64,000 bases of DNA from Limanda limanda (lineage: Eukaryota; Chordata; Actinopteri; Pleuronectiformes; Pleuronectidae). The stretch is from assembly GCF_963576545.1 (NCBI RefSeq), contig NW_026870492.1, forward strand, positions 248,001 to 312,000. The letters run 5' to 3'. This document shows, piece after piece, positions 9,296 through 22,342 of the stretch. The notes below the pieces were generated by a model that saw only the letters and a program-made list of their open reading frames with translations, searched no databases and had not been told where the DNA came from. Both the position numbers and the translations under genes were made by a program. Each line of letters opens with the position of its first letter. Positions within the stretch are counted from its first letter, which is position 1.

Positions 9296-12200
9296 CTCCT
9301 CAGATTTGGGGGAATTTCGTCGGTCGACCTCTTCCGAAGGTCGTACAAGCTCGGGAATGGTACCAATCGATCCGCAGGACCCAAATTAGTCCAGATGCAA
9401 CCACTTTCCAAGTCTCTCCGACCTTCACAAAAAAAGTTATTCAAGAATATCTCTTTCTCCTATGTGCTTTCATCCCTAACCCTAACCCTAACCCTTCCGA
9501 AAGTCGGAGAAGCTCAAGGATGGTACCGATCGATGCGCGCTACCCCATTTAGTGGGGGTAGAGCCTACTTGCAAGTCTCTCCAACCTTCACAAAAAAAGT
9601 TATTCAAGAATATCTCTTTCTCCTATGTGCTTTCATCCCTAACCCTAACCCTAACCCTTCCGAAAGTCGGAGAAGCTCAAGGATGGTACCGATCGATGCG
9701 CGCAACCCCATTTAGTGGGGGTAGAGCCTACTTGCAAGTCTCTCCAACCTTCACAAAAAAAGTTATTCAAGAATATCTCCTCAGATTTGGGGGAATTTCG
9801 TCGGTCGACCTCTTCCGAAGGTCGTACAAGCTCGGGGATGGTACCAATCGATCCGCAGGACCCAAATTAGTCCAGATGCAACCACTTTCCAAGTCTCTCC
9901 GACCTTCAAAAAAAAGTTATTCAAGAATATCTCTTTCTCCTATGTGCTTTCATCCCTAACCCTAACCCTAACCCTTCCGAAAGTCGGAGAAGCTCAAGGA
10001 TGGTACCGATCGATGCGCGCTACCCCATTTAGTGGGGGTAGAGCCTACTTGCAAGTCTCTCCGACCTTCACAAAAAAAGTTATTCAAGAATATCTCTTTC
10101 TCCTATGTGCTTTCATCCCTAACCCTAACCCTAACCCTTCCGAAAGTCGGAGAAGCTCAAAGATGGTACTGATCGATGCGCGCAACCCCATTTAGTGGGG
10201 GTAGAGCCTACTTGCAAGTCTCTCCGACCTTCACAAAAAAAGTTATTCAAGAATATCTCCTCAGATTTGGGGGAATTTCGTCGGTCGACCTCTTCCGAAG
10301 GTCGTACAAGCTCGGGGATGGTACCAATCGATCCGCAGGACCCAAATTAGTCCAGATGCAACCACTTTCCAAGTCTCTCCGACCTTCACAAAAAAAGTTA
10401 TTCAAGAATATCTCTTTCTCCTATGTGCTTTCATCCCTAACCCTAACCCTAACCCTTCCGAAAGTCGGAGAAGCTCAAGGATGGTACCGATCGATGCGCG
10501 CTACCCCATTTAGTGGGGGTAGAGCCTACTTGCAAGTCTCTCCGACCTTCACAAAAAAAGTTATTCAAGAATATCTCTTTCTCCTATGTGCTTTCATCCC
10601 TAACCCTAACCCTAACCCTTCCGAAAGTCGGAGAAGCTCAAGGATGGTACCGATCGATGCGCGCAACCCCATTTAGTGGGGGTAGAGCCTACTTGCAAGT
10701 CTCTCCGACCTTCACAAAAAAAGTTATTCAAGAATATCTCCTCAGATTTGGGGGAATTTCGTCGGTCGACCTCTTCCGAAGGTCGTACAAGCTCGGGGAT
10801 GGTACCAATCGATCCGCAGGACCCAAATTAGTCCAGATGCAACCACTTTCCAAGTCTCTCCGACCTTCAAAAAAAAGTTATTCAAGAATATCTCTTTCTC
10901 CTATGTGCTTTCATCCCTAACCCTAACCCTAACCCTTCCGAAAGTCGGAGAAGCTCAAGGATGGTACCGATCGATGCGCGCTACCCCATTTAGTGGGGGT
11001 AGAGCCTACTTGCAAGTCTCTCCGACCTTCACAAAAAAAGTTATTCAAGAATATCTCTTTCTCCTATGTGCTTTCATCCCTAACCCTAACCCTAACCCTT
11101 CCGAAAGTCGGAGAAGCTCAAGGATGGTACTGAACGATGCGCGCAACCCCATTTAGTGGGGGTAGAGCCTACTTGCAAGTCTCTCCGACCTTCACAAAAA
11201 AAGTTATTCAAGAATATCTCCTCAGATTTGGGGGAATTTCGTCGGTCGACCTCTTCCGAAGGTCGTACAAGCTCGGGGATGGTACCAATCGATCCGCAGG
11301 ACCCAAATTAGTCCAGATGCAACCACTTTCCAAGTCTCTCCGACCTTCACAAAAAAAGTTATTCAAGAATATCTCTTTCTCCTATGTGCTTTCATCCCTA
11401 ACCCTAACCCTAACCCTTCCGAAAGTCGGAGAAGCTCAAGGATGGTACCGATCGATGCGCGCTACCCCATTTAGTGGGGGTAGAGCCTACTTGCAAGTCT
11501 CTCCGACCTTCACAAAAAAAGTTATTCAAGAATATCTCTTTCTCCTATGTGCTTTCATCCCTAACCCTAACCCTAACCCTTCCGAAAGTCGGAGAAGCTC
11601 AAGGATGGTACCGATCGATGCGCGCAACCCCATTTAGTAGGGGTAGAGCCTACTTGCAAGTCTCTCCGACCTTCACAAAAAAAGTTATTCAAGAATATCT
11701 CCTCAGATTTGGGGGAATTTCGTCGGTCGACCTCTTCCGAAGGTCGTACAAGCTCGGGGATGGTACCAATCGATCCGCAGGACCCAAATTAGTCCAGATG
11801 CAACCACTTTCCAAGTCTCTCCGACCTTCACAAAAAAAGTTATTCAAGAATATCTCTTTCTCCTATGTGCTTTCATCCCTAACCCTAACCCTAACCCTTC
11901 CGAAAGTCGGAGAAGCTCAAGGATGGTACCGATCGATGCGCGCTACCCCATTTAGTGGGGGTAGAGCCTACTTGCAAGTCTCTCCGACCTTCACAAAAAA
12001 AGTTATTCAAGAATATCTCTTTCTCCTATGTGCTTTCATCCCTAACCCTAACCCTAACCCTTCCGAAAGTCGGAGAAGCTCAAGGATGGTACCGATCGAT
12101 GCGCGCAACCCCATTTAGTGGGGGTAGAGCCTACTTGCAAGTCTCTCCGACCTTCACAAAAAAAGTTATTCAAGAATATCTCCTCAGATTTGGGGGAATT

Positions 12201-15200
12201 TCGTCGGTCGACCTCTTCCGAAGGTCGTACAAGCTCGGGGATGGTACCAATCGATCCGCAGGACCCAAATTAGTCCAGATGCAACCACTTTCCAAGTCTC
12301 TCCGACCTTCACAAAAAAAGTTATTCAAGAATATCTCTTTCTCCTATGTGCTTTCATCCCTAACCCTAACCCTAACCCTTCCGAAAGTCGGAGAAGCTCA
12401 AGGATGGTACCGATCGATGCGCGCTACCCCATTTAGTGGGGGTAGAGCCTACTTGCAAGTCTCTCCGACCTTCACAAAAAAAGTTATTCAAGAATATCTC
12501 TTTCTCCTATGTGCTTTCATCCCTAACCCTAACCCTAACCCTTCCGAAAGTCGGAGAAGCTCAAGGATGGTACCGATCGATGCGCGCTACCCCATTTAGT
12601 GGGGGTAGAGCCTACTTGCAAGTCTCTCCGACCTTCACAAAAAAAGTTATTCAAGAATATCTCCTCAGATTTGGGGGAATTTCGTCGGTCGACCTCTTCC
12701 GAAGGTCGTACAAGCTCGGGGATGGTACCAATCGATCCGCAGGACCCAAATTAGTCCAGATGCAACCACTTTCCAAGTCTCTCCGACCTTCACAAAAAAG
12801 GTTATTCAAGAATATCTCTTTCTCCTATGTGCTTTCATCCCTAACCCTAACCCTAACCCTTCCGAAAGTCGGAGAAGCTCAAGGATGGTACCGATCGATG
12901 CGCGCTACCCCATTTAGTGGGGGTAGAGCCTACTTGCAAGTCTCTCCGACCTTCACAAAAAAAGTTATTCAAGAATATCTCTTTCTCCTATGTGCTTTCA
13001 TCCCTAACCCTAACCCTAACCCTTCCGAAAGTCGGAGAAGCTCAATGATGGTACCGATCGATGCGCGCAACCCCATTTAGTGGGGGTAGAGCCTACTTGC
13101 AAGTCTCTCCGACCTTCACAAAAAAAGTTATTCAAGAATATCTCCTCAGATTTGGGGGAATTTCGTCGGTCGACCTCTTCCGAAGGTCGTACAAGCTCGG
13201 GGATGGTACCAATCGATCCGCAGGACCCAAATTAGTCCAGATGCAACCACTTTCCAAGTCTCTCCGACCTTCAAAAAAAAGTTATTCAAGAATATCTCTT
13301 TCTCCTATGTGCTTTCATCCCTAACCCTAACCCTAACCCTTCCGAAAGTCGGAGAAGCTCAAGGATGGTACCGATCGATGCGCGCTACCCCATTTAGTGG
13401 GGGTAGAGCCTACTTGCAAGTCTCTCCGACCTTCACAAAAAAAGTTATTCAAGAATATCTCTTTCTCCTATGTGCTTTCATCCCTAACCCTAACCCTAAC
13501 CCTTCCGAAAGTCGGAGAAGCTCAAAGATGGTACTGATCGATGCGCGCAACCACATTTAGTGGGGGTAGAGCCTACTTGCAAGTCTCTCCGACTTTCACA
13601 AAAAAAGTTATTCAAGAATATCTCTTTCTCCTATGTGCTTTCATCCCTAACCCTAACCCTTCCGAAAGTCGGAGAAGCTCAAGGATGGTACCGATCGATG
13701 CGCGCTACCCCATTTAGTGGGGGTAGAGCCTACTTGCAAGTCTCTCCGACCTTCACAAAAAAAGTTATTCAAGAATATCTCCTCAGATTTGGGGGAATTT
13801 CGTCGGTCGACCTCTTCCGAAGGTCGTACAAGCTCGGGGATGGTACCAATCGATCCGCAGGACCCAAATTAGTCCAGATGCAACCACTTTCCAAGTCTCT
13901 CCGACCTTCACAAAAAAAGTTATTCAAGAATATCTCTTTCTCCTATGTGCTTTCATCCCTAACCCTAACCCTAACCCTTCCGAAAGTCGGAGAAGCTCAA
14001 GGATGGTACTGATCGATGCGCGCTACCCCATTTAGTGGGGGTAGAGCCTACTTGCAAGTCTCTCCGACCTTCACAAAAAAAGTTATTCAAGAATATCTCT
14101 TTCTCCTATGTGCTTTCATCCCTAACCCTAACCCTAACCCTTCCGAAAGTCGGAGAAGCTCAAGGATGGTACCGATCGATGCGCGCAACCCCATTTAGTG
14201 GGGGTAGAGCCTACTTGCAAGTCTCTCCGACCTTCACAAAAAAAGTTATTCAAGAATATCTCCTCAGATTTGGGGGAATTTCGTCGGTCGACCTCTTCCG
14301 AAGGTCGTACAAGCTCGGGGATGGTACCAATCGATCCGCAGGACCCAAATTAGTCCAGATGCAACCACTTTCCAAGTCTCTCCGACCTTCAAAAAAAAGT
14401 TATTCAAGAATATCTCTTTCTCCTATGTGCTTTCATCCCTAACCCTAACCCTAACCCTTCCGAAAGTCGGAGAAGCTCAAGGATGGTACCGATCGATGCG
14501 CGCTACCCCATTTAGTGGGGGTAGAGCCTACTTGCAAGTCTCTCCGACCTTCACAAAAAAAGTTATTCAAGAATATCTCTTTCTCCTATGTGCTTTCATC
14601 CCTAACCCTAACCCTAACCCTTCCGAAAGTCGGAGAAGCTCAAAGATGGTACTGATCGATGCGCGCAACCCCATTTAGTGGGGGTAGAGCCTACTTGCAA
14701 GTCTCTCCGACCTTCACAAAAAAAGTTATTCAAGAATATCTACTCAGATTTGGGGGAATTTCGTCGGTCGACCTCTTCCGAAGGTCGTACAAGCTCGGGG
14801 ATGGTACCAATCGATCCGCAGGACCCAAATTAGTCCAGATGCAACCACTTTCCAAGTCTCTCCGACCTTCACAAAAAAAGTTATTCAAGAATATCTCTTT
14901 CTCCTATGTGCTTTCATCCCTAACCCTAACCCTAACCCTTCCGAAAGTCGGAGAAGCTCAAGGATGGTACCGATCGATGCGCGCAACCCCATTTAGTGGG
15001 GGTAGAGCCTACTTGCAAGTCTCTCCGACCTTCACAAAAAAAGTTATTCAAGAATATCTCTTTCTCCTATGTGCTTTCATCCCTAACCCTAACCCTAACC
15101 CTTCCGAAAGTCGGAGAAGCTCAAGGATGGTACCGATCGATGCGCGCAACCCCATTTAGTGGGGGTAGAGCCTACTTGCAAGTCTCTCCGACCTTCACAA

Positions 15201-18200
15201 AAAAAGTTATTCAAGAATATCTCCTCAGATTTGGGGGAATTTCGTCGGTCGACCTCTTCCGAAGGTCGTACAAGCTCGGGGATGGTACCAATCGATCCGC
15301 AGGACCCAAATTAGTCCAGATGCAACCACTTTCCAAGTCTCTCCGACCTTCAAAAAAAAGTTATTCAAGAATATCTCTTTCTCCTATGTGCTTTCATCCC
15401 TAACCCTAACCCTAACCCTTCCGAAAGTCGGAGAAGCTCAAGGATGGTACCGATCGATGCGCGCTACCCCATTTAGTGGGGGTAGAGCCTACTTGCAAGT
15501 CTCTCCGACCTTCACAAAAAAAGTTATTCAAGAATATCTCTTTCTCCTATGTGCTTTCATCCCTAACCCTAACCCTAACCCTTCCGAAAGTCGGAGAAGC
15601 TCAAGGATGGTACTGAACGATGCGCGCAACCCCATTTAGTGGGGGTAGAGCCTACTTCCAAGTCTCTCCGACCTTCACAAAAAAAGTTATTCAAGAATAT
15701 CTCCTCAGATTTGGGGGAATTTCGTCGGTCGACCTCTTCCGAAGGTCGTACAAGCTCGGGGATGGTACCAATCGATCCGCAGGACCCAAATTAGTCCAGA
15801 TGCAACCACTTTCCAAGTCTCTCCGACCTTCACAAAAAAAGTTATTCAAGAATATCTCTTTCTCCTATGTGCTTTCATCCCTAACCCTAACCCTAACCCT
15901 TCCGAAAGTCGGAGAAGCTCAAGGATGGTACCGATCGATGCGCGCTACCCCATTTAGTGGGGGTAGAGCCTACTTGCAAGTCTCTCCGACCTTCACAAAA
16001 AAAGTTATTCAAGAATATCTCTTTCTCCTATGTGCTTTCATCCCTAACCCTAACCCTAACCCTTCCGAAAGTCGGAGAAGCTCAAGGATGGTACCGATCG
16101 ATGCGCGCAACCCCATTTAGTGGGGGTAGAGCCTACTTGCAAGTCTCTCCGACCTTCACAAAAAAAGTTATTCAAGAATATCTCCTCAGATTTGGGGGAA
16201 TTTCGTCGGTCGACCTCTTCCGAAGGTCGTACAAGCTCGGGGATGGTACCAATCGATCCGCAGGACCCAAATTAGTCCAGATGCAACCACTTTCCAAGTC
16301 TCTCCGACCTTCACAAAAAAAGTTATTCAAGAATATCTCTTTCTCCTATGTGCTTTCATCCCTAACCCTAACCCTAACCCTTCCGAAAGTCGGAGAAGCT
16401 CAAGGATGGTACCGATCGATGCGCGCTACCCCATTTAGTGGGGGTAGAGCCTACTTGCAAGTCTCTCCGACCTTCACAAAAAAAGTTATTCAAGAATATC
16501 TCTTTCTCCTATGTGCTTTCATCCCTAACCCTAACCCTAACCCTTCCGAAAGTCGGAGAAGCTCAAGGATGGTACCGATCGATGCGCGCTACCCCATTTA
16601 GTGGGGGTAGAGCCTACTTGCAAGTCTCTCCGACCTTCACAAAAAAAGTTATTCAAGAATATCTCCTCAGATTTGGGGGAATTTCGTCGGTCGACCTCTT
16701 CCGAAGGTCGTACAAGCTCGGGGATGGTACCAATCGATCCGCAGGACCCAAATTAGTCCAGATGCAACCACTTTCCAAGTCTCTCCGACCTTCACAAAAA
16801 AAGTTATTCAAGAATATCTCTTTCTCCTATGTGCTTTCATCCCTAACCCTAACCCTAACCCTTCCGAAAGTCGGAGAAGCTCAAGGATGGTACCGATCGA
16901 TGCGCGCTACCCCATTTAGTGGGGGTAGAGCCTACTTGCAAGTCTCTCCGACCTTCACAAAAAAAGTTATTCAAGAATATCTCTTTCTCCTATGTGCTTT
17001 CATCCCTAACCCTAACCCTAACCCTTCCGAAAGTCGGAGAAGCTCAAGGATGGTACCGATCGATGCGCGCAACCCCATTTAGTGGGGGTAGAGCCTACTT
17101 GCAAGTCTCTCCGACCTTCACAAAAAAAGTTATTCAAGAATATCTCCTCAGATTTGGGGGAATTTCGTCGGTCGACCTCTTCCGAAGGTCGTACAAGCTC
17201 GGGGATGGTACCAATCGATCCGCAGGACCCAAATTAGTCCAGATGCAACCACTTTCCAAGTCTCTCCGACCTTCAAAAAAAAGTTATTCAAGAATATCTC
17301 TTTCTCCTATGTGCTTTCATCCCTAACCCTAACCCTAACCCTTCCGAAAGTCGGAGAAGCTCAAGGATGGTACCGATCGATGCGCGCTACCCCATTTAGT
17401 GGGGGTAGAGCCTACTTGCAAGTCTCTCCGACCTTCACAAAAAAAGTTATTCAAGAATATCTCTTTCTCCTATGTGCTTTCATCCCTAACCCTAACCCTA
17501 ACCCTTCCGAAAGTCGGAGAAGCTCAAAGATGGTACTGATCGATGCGCGCAACCCCATTTAGTGGGGGTAGAGCCTACTTGCAAGTCTCTCCGACCTTCA
17601 CAAAAAAAGTTATTCAAGAATATCTCCTCAGATTTGGGGGAATTTCGTCGGTCGACCTCTTCCGAAGGTCGTACAAGCTCGGGGATGGTACCAATCGATC
17701 CGCAGGACCCAAATTAGTCCAGATGCAACCACTTTTCAAGTCTCTCCGACCTTCACAAAAAAAGTTATTCAAGAATATCTCTTTCTCCTATGTGCTTTCA
17801 TCCCTAACCCTAACCCTAACCCTTCCGAAAGTCGGAGAAGCTCAAGGATGGTACCGATCGATGCGCGCTACCCCATTTAGTGGGGGTAGAGCCTACTTGC
17901 AAGTCTCTCCGACCTTCACAAAAAAAGTTATTCAAGAATATCTCTTTCTCCTATGTGCTTTCATCCCTAACCCTAACCCTAACCCTTCCGAAAGTCGGAG
18001 AAGCTCAAGGATGGTACCGATCGATGCGCGCAACCCCATTTAAAGGGGGTAGAGCCTACTTGCAAGTCTCTCCGACCTTCACAAAAAAAGTTATTCAAGA
18101 ATATCTCCTCAGATTTGGGGGAATTTCGTCGGTCGACCTCTTCCGAAGGTCGTACAAGCTCGGGGATGGTACCAATCGATCCGCAGGACCCAAATTAGTC

Positions 18201-19059
18201 CAGATGCAACCACTTTCCAAGTCTCTCCGACCTTCAAAAAAAAGTTATTCAAGAATATCTCTTTCTCCTATGTGCTTTCATCCCTAACCCTAACCCTAAC
18301 CCTTCCGAAAGTCGGAGAAGCTCAAGGATGGTACCGATCGATGCGCGCTACCCCATTTAGTGGGGGTAGAGCCTACTTGCAAGTCTCTCCGACCTTCACA
18401 AAAAAAGTTATTCAAGAATATCTCTTTCTCCTATGTGCTTTCATCCCTAACCCTAACCCTAACCCTTCCGAAAGTCGGAGAAGCTCAAGGATGGTACTGA
18501 ACGATGCGCGCAACCCCATTTAGTGGGGGTAGAGCCTACTTGCAAGTCTCTCCGACCTTCACAAAAAAAGTTATTCAAGAATATCTCCTCAGATTTGGGG
18601 GAATTTCGTCGGTCGACCTCTTCCGAAGGTCGTACAAGCTCGGGGATGGTACCAATCGATCCGCAGGACCCAAATTAGTCCAGATGCAACCACTTTCCAA
18701 GTCTCTCCGACCTTCACAAAAAAAGTTATTCAAGAATATCTCTTTCTCCTATGTGCTTTCATCCCTAACCCTAACCCTAACCCTTCCGAAAGTCGGAGAA
18801 GCTCAAGGATGGTACCGATCGATGCGCGCTACCCCATTTAGTGGGGGTAGAGCCTACTTGCAAGTCTCTCCGACCTTCACAAAAAAAGTTATTCAAGAAT
18901 ATCTCTTTCTCCTATGTGCTTTCATCCCTAACCCTAACCCTTCCGAAAGTCGGAGAAGCTCAAGGATGGTACCGATCGATGCGCGCTACCCCATTTAGTG
19001 GGGGTAGAGCCTACTTGCAAGTCTCTCCGACCTTCACAAAAAAAGTTATTCAAGAATAT
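9296..19059 (+). repeat. Regular BAA trimer domain (481 bp), partly 961-bp hexamers
   Basis: Twenty successive blocks of one B-type and two A-type units, with one extra short A (motif at 13,717) and one short second A (18,998). Blocks 2, 4, 9, 11, 13, 17 and 19 use the 154-bp b form. Wherever b and B blocks alternate, the true period is 961 bp (BAAbAA): 9,715 to 10,676, 14,442 to 15,403 and 17,326 to 18,287. A GGTACTGAACGATG variant recurs at about 11,127, 15,610 and 18,494. Confidence 0.9.
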
Positions 19060-22000
19060 CTCCTCAGATTTGGGGGAATTTCGTCGGTCGACCTCTTCCG
19101 AAGGTCGTACAAGCTCGGGGATGGTACCAATCGATCCGCAGGACCCAAATTAGTCCAGATGCAACCACTTTCCAAGTCTCTCCGACCTTCACAAAAAAAG
19201 TTATTCAAGAATATCTCTTTCTCCTATGTGCTTTCATCCCTAACCCTAACCCTAACCCTTCCGAAAGTCGGAGAAGCTCAAGGATGGTACCGATCGATGC
19301 GCGCTACCCCATTTAGTGGGGGTAAAGCCTACTTGCAAGTCTCTCCGACCTTCACAAAAAAAGTTATTCAAGAATATCTCTTTCTCCTATGTGCTTTCAT
19401 CCCTAACCCTAACCCTAACCCTTCCGAAAGTCGGAGAAGCTCAAGGATGGTACCGATCGATGCGCGCAACCCCATTTAGTGGGGGTAGAGCCTACTTGCA
19501 AGTCTCTCCGACCTTCACAAAAAAAGTTATTCAAGAATATCTCCTCAGATTTGGGGGAATTTCGTCGGTCGACCTCTTCCGAAGGTCGTACAAGCTCGGG
19601 GATGGTACCAATCGATCCGCAGGACCCAAATTAGTCCAGATGCAACCACTTTCCAAGTCTCTCCGACCTTCACAAAAAAAGTTATTCAAGAATATCTCTT
19701 TCTCCTATGTGCTTTCATCCCTAACCCTAACCCTTCCGAAAGTCGGAGAAGCTCAAAGATGGTACCGATCGATGCGCGCTACCCCATTTAGTGGGGGTAG
19801 AGCCTACTTGCAAGTCTCTCCGACCTTCACAAAAAAAGTTATTCAAGAATATCTCCTCAGATTTGGGGGAATTTCGTCGGTCGACCTCTTCCGAAGGTCG
19901 TACAAGCTCGGGGATGGTACCAATCGATCCGCAGGACCCAAATTAGTCCAGATGCAACCACTTTCCAAGTCTCTCCGACCTTCACAAAAAAAGTTATTCA
20001 AGAATATCTCTTTCTCCTATGTGCTTTCATCCCTAACCCTAACCCTAACCCTTCCGAAAGTCGGAGAAGCTCAAGGATGGTACCGATCGATGTGCGCTAC
20101 CCCATTTAGTGGGGGTAGAGCCTACTTGCAAGTCTCTCCGACCTTCACAAAAAAAGTTATTCAAGAATATCTCTTTCTCCTATGTGCTTTCATCCCTAAC
20201 CCTAACCCTAACCCTTCCGAAAGTCGGAGAAGCTCAAGGATGGTACCGATCGATGCGCGCTACCCCATTTAGTGGGGGTAAAGCCTACTTGCAAGTCTCT
20301 CCGACCTTCACAAAAAAAGTTATTCAAGAATATCTCTTTCTCCTATGTGCTTTCATCCCTAACCCTAACCCTAACCCTTCCGAAAGTCGGAGAAGCTCAA
20401 AGATGGTACCGATCGATGCGCGCTACCCCATTTAGTGGGGGTAGAGCCTACTTGCAAGTCTCTCCGACCTTCAAAAAAAAAGTTATTCAAGAATATCTCT
20501 TTCTCCTATGTGCTTTCATCCCTAACCCTAACCCTAACCCTTCCGAAAGTCGGAGAAGCTCAAGGATGGTACTGATCGATGCGCGCAACCCCATTTAGTG
20601 GGGGTAGAGCCTACTTGCAAGTCTCTCCGACCTTCACAAAAAAAGTTATTCAAGAATATCTCCTCAGATTTGGGGGAATTTCGTCGGTCGACCTCTTCCG
20701 AAGGTCGTACAAGCTCGGGGATGGTACCAATCGATCCGCAGGACCCAAATTAGTCCAGATGCAACCACTTTCCAAGTCTCTCCGACCTTCACAAAAAAAG
20801 TTATTCAAGAATATCTCTTTCTCCTATGTGCTTTCATCCCTAACCCTAACCCTAACCCTTCCGAAAGTCGGAGAAGCTCAAGGATGGTACCGATCGATGC
20901 GCGCTACCCCATTTAGTGGGGGTAGAGCCTACTTGCAAGTCTCTCCGACCTTCACAAAAAAAGTTATTCAAGAATATCTCCTCAGATTTGGGGGAATTTC
21001 GTCGGTCGACCTCTTCCGAAGGTCGTACAAGCTCGGGGATGGTACCAATCGATCCGCAGGACCCAAATTAGTCCAGATGCAACCACTTTCCAAGTCTCTC
21101 CGACCTTCACAAAAAAAGTTATTCAAGAATATCTCTTTCTCCTATGTGCTTTCATCCCTAACCCTAACCCTAACCCTTCCGAAAGTCGGAGAAGCTCAAG
21201 GATGGTACCGACCGATGTGCGCTACCCCATTTAGTGGGGGTAGAGCCTACTTGCAAGTCTCTCCGACCTTCACAAAAAAAGTTATTCAAGAATATCTCTT
21301 TCTCCTATGTGCTTTCATCCCTAACCCTAACCCTAACCCTTCCGAAAGTCGGAGAAGCTCAAGGATGGTACCGATCGATGCGCGCTACCCCATTTAGTGG
21401 GGGTAAAGCCTACTTGCAAGTCTCTCCGACCTTCACAAAAAAAGTTATTCAAGAATATCTCTTTCTCCTATGTGCTTTCATCCCTAACCCTAACCCTAAC
21501 CCTTCCGAAAGTCGGAGAAGCTCAAGGATGGTACCGATCGATGCGCGCAACCCCATTTAGTGGGGGTAGAGCCTACTTGCAAGTCTCTCCGACCTTCACA
21601 AAAAAAGTTATTCAAGAATATCTCCTCAGATTTGGGGGAATTTCGTCGGTCGACCTCTTCCGAAGGTCGTACAAGCTCGGGGATGGTACCAATCGATCCG
21701 CAGGACCCAAATTAGTCCAGATGCAACCACTTTCCAAGTCTCTCCGACCTTCACAAAAAAAGTTATTCAAGAATATCTCTTTCTCCTATGTGCTTTCATC
21801 CCTAACCCTAACCCTTCCGAAAGTCGGAGAAGCTCAAGGATGGTACCGATCGATGCGCGCTACCCCATTTAGTGGGGGTAAAGCCTACTTGCAAGTCTCT
21901 CCGACCTTCACAAAAAAAGTTATTCAAGAATATCTCTTTCTCCTATGTGCTTTCATCCCTAACCCTAACCCTAACCCTTCCGAAAGTCGGAGAAGCTCAA

Positions 22001-22342
22001 GGATGGTACCGATCGATGCGCGCAACCCCATTTAGTGGGGGTAGAGCCTACTTGCAAGTCTCTCCGACCTTCACAAAAAAAGTTATTCAAGAATATCTCC
22101 TCAGATTTGGGGGAATTTCGTCGGTCGACCTCTTCCGAAGGTCGTACAAGCTCGGGGATGGTACCAATCGATCCGCAGGACCCAAATTAGTCCAGATGCA
22201 ACCACTTTCCAAGTCTCTCCGACCTTCACAAAAAAAGTTATTCAAGAATATCTCTTTCTCCTATGTGCTTTCATCCCTAACCCTAACCCTAACCCTTCCG
22301 AAAGTCGGAGAAGCTCAAGGATGGTACCGATCGATGCGCGCT
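14986..22342 (+). repeat. 7,357-bp segmental tandem duplication, copy 1
   Basis: Thirty-one A-type and fifteen B-type units, including three short A and three 154-bp B. Every rare variant I checked recurs exactly 7,357 bp later: C at 15,659, T at 17,736, AA at 18,043-18,044, A at 20,474, and C and T at 21,212 and 21,218. The left limit is set by a mismatch at 14,985 (A) against 22,342 (T); left of it the pair also differs near 14,742. I found no difference inside the unit, though I compared diagnostic sites and conceptual translations in overlapping frames, not every base. Confidence 0.85.
19060..22096 (+). repeat. Mixed-order segment: BAA Ba BAAAA BA BAAA BaA
   Basis: Transition out of the trimer domain, also present as 26,417-29,453 in the duplicated copy. 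It introduces the GGGGGTAAAGCC variant of A (for example at 19,325, 20,281, 21,406 and 21,881), the C-to-A change in the A-tract (20,474), and the ACCGACCGATGTGCGC variant (21,212 and 21,218). The last recurs at 28,569, near 32,867 and near 39,068. Confidence 0.85.
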
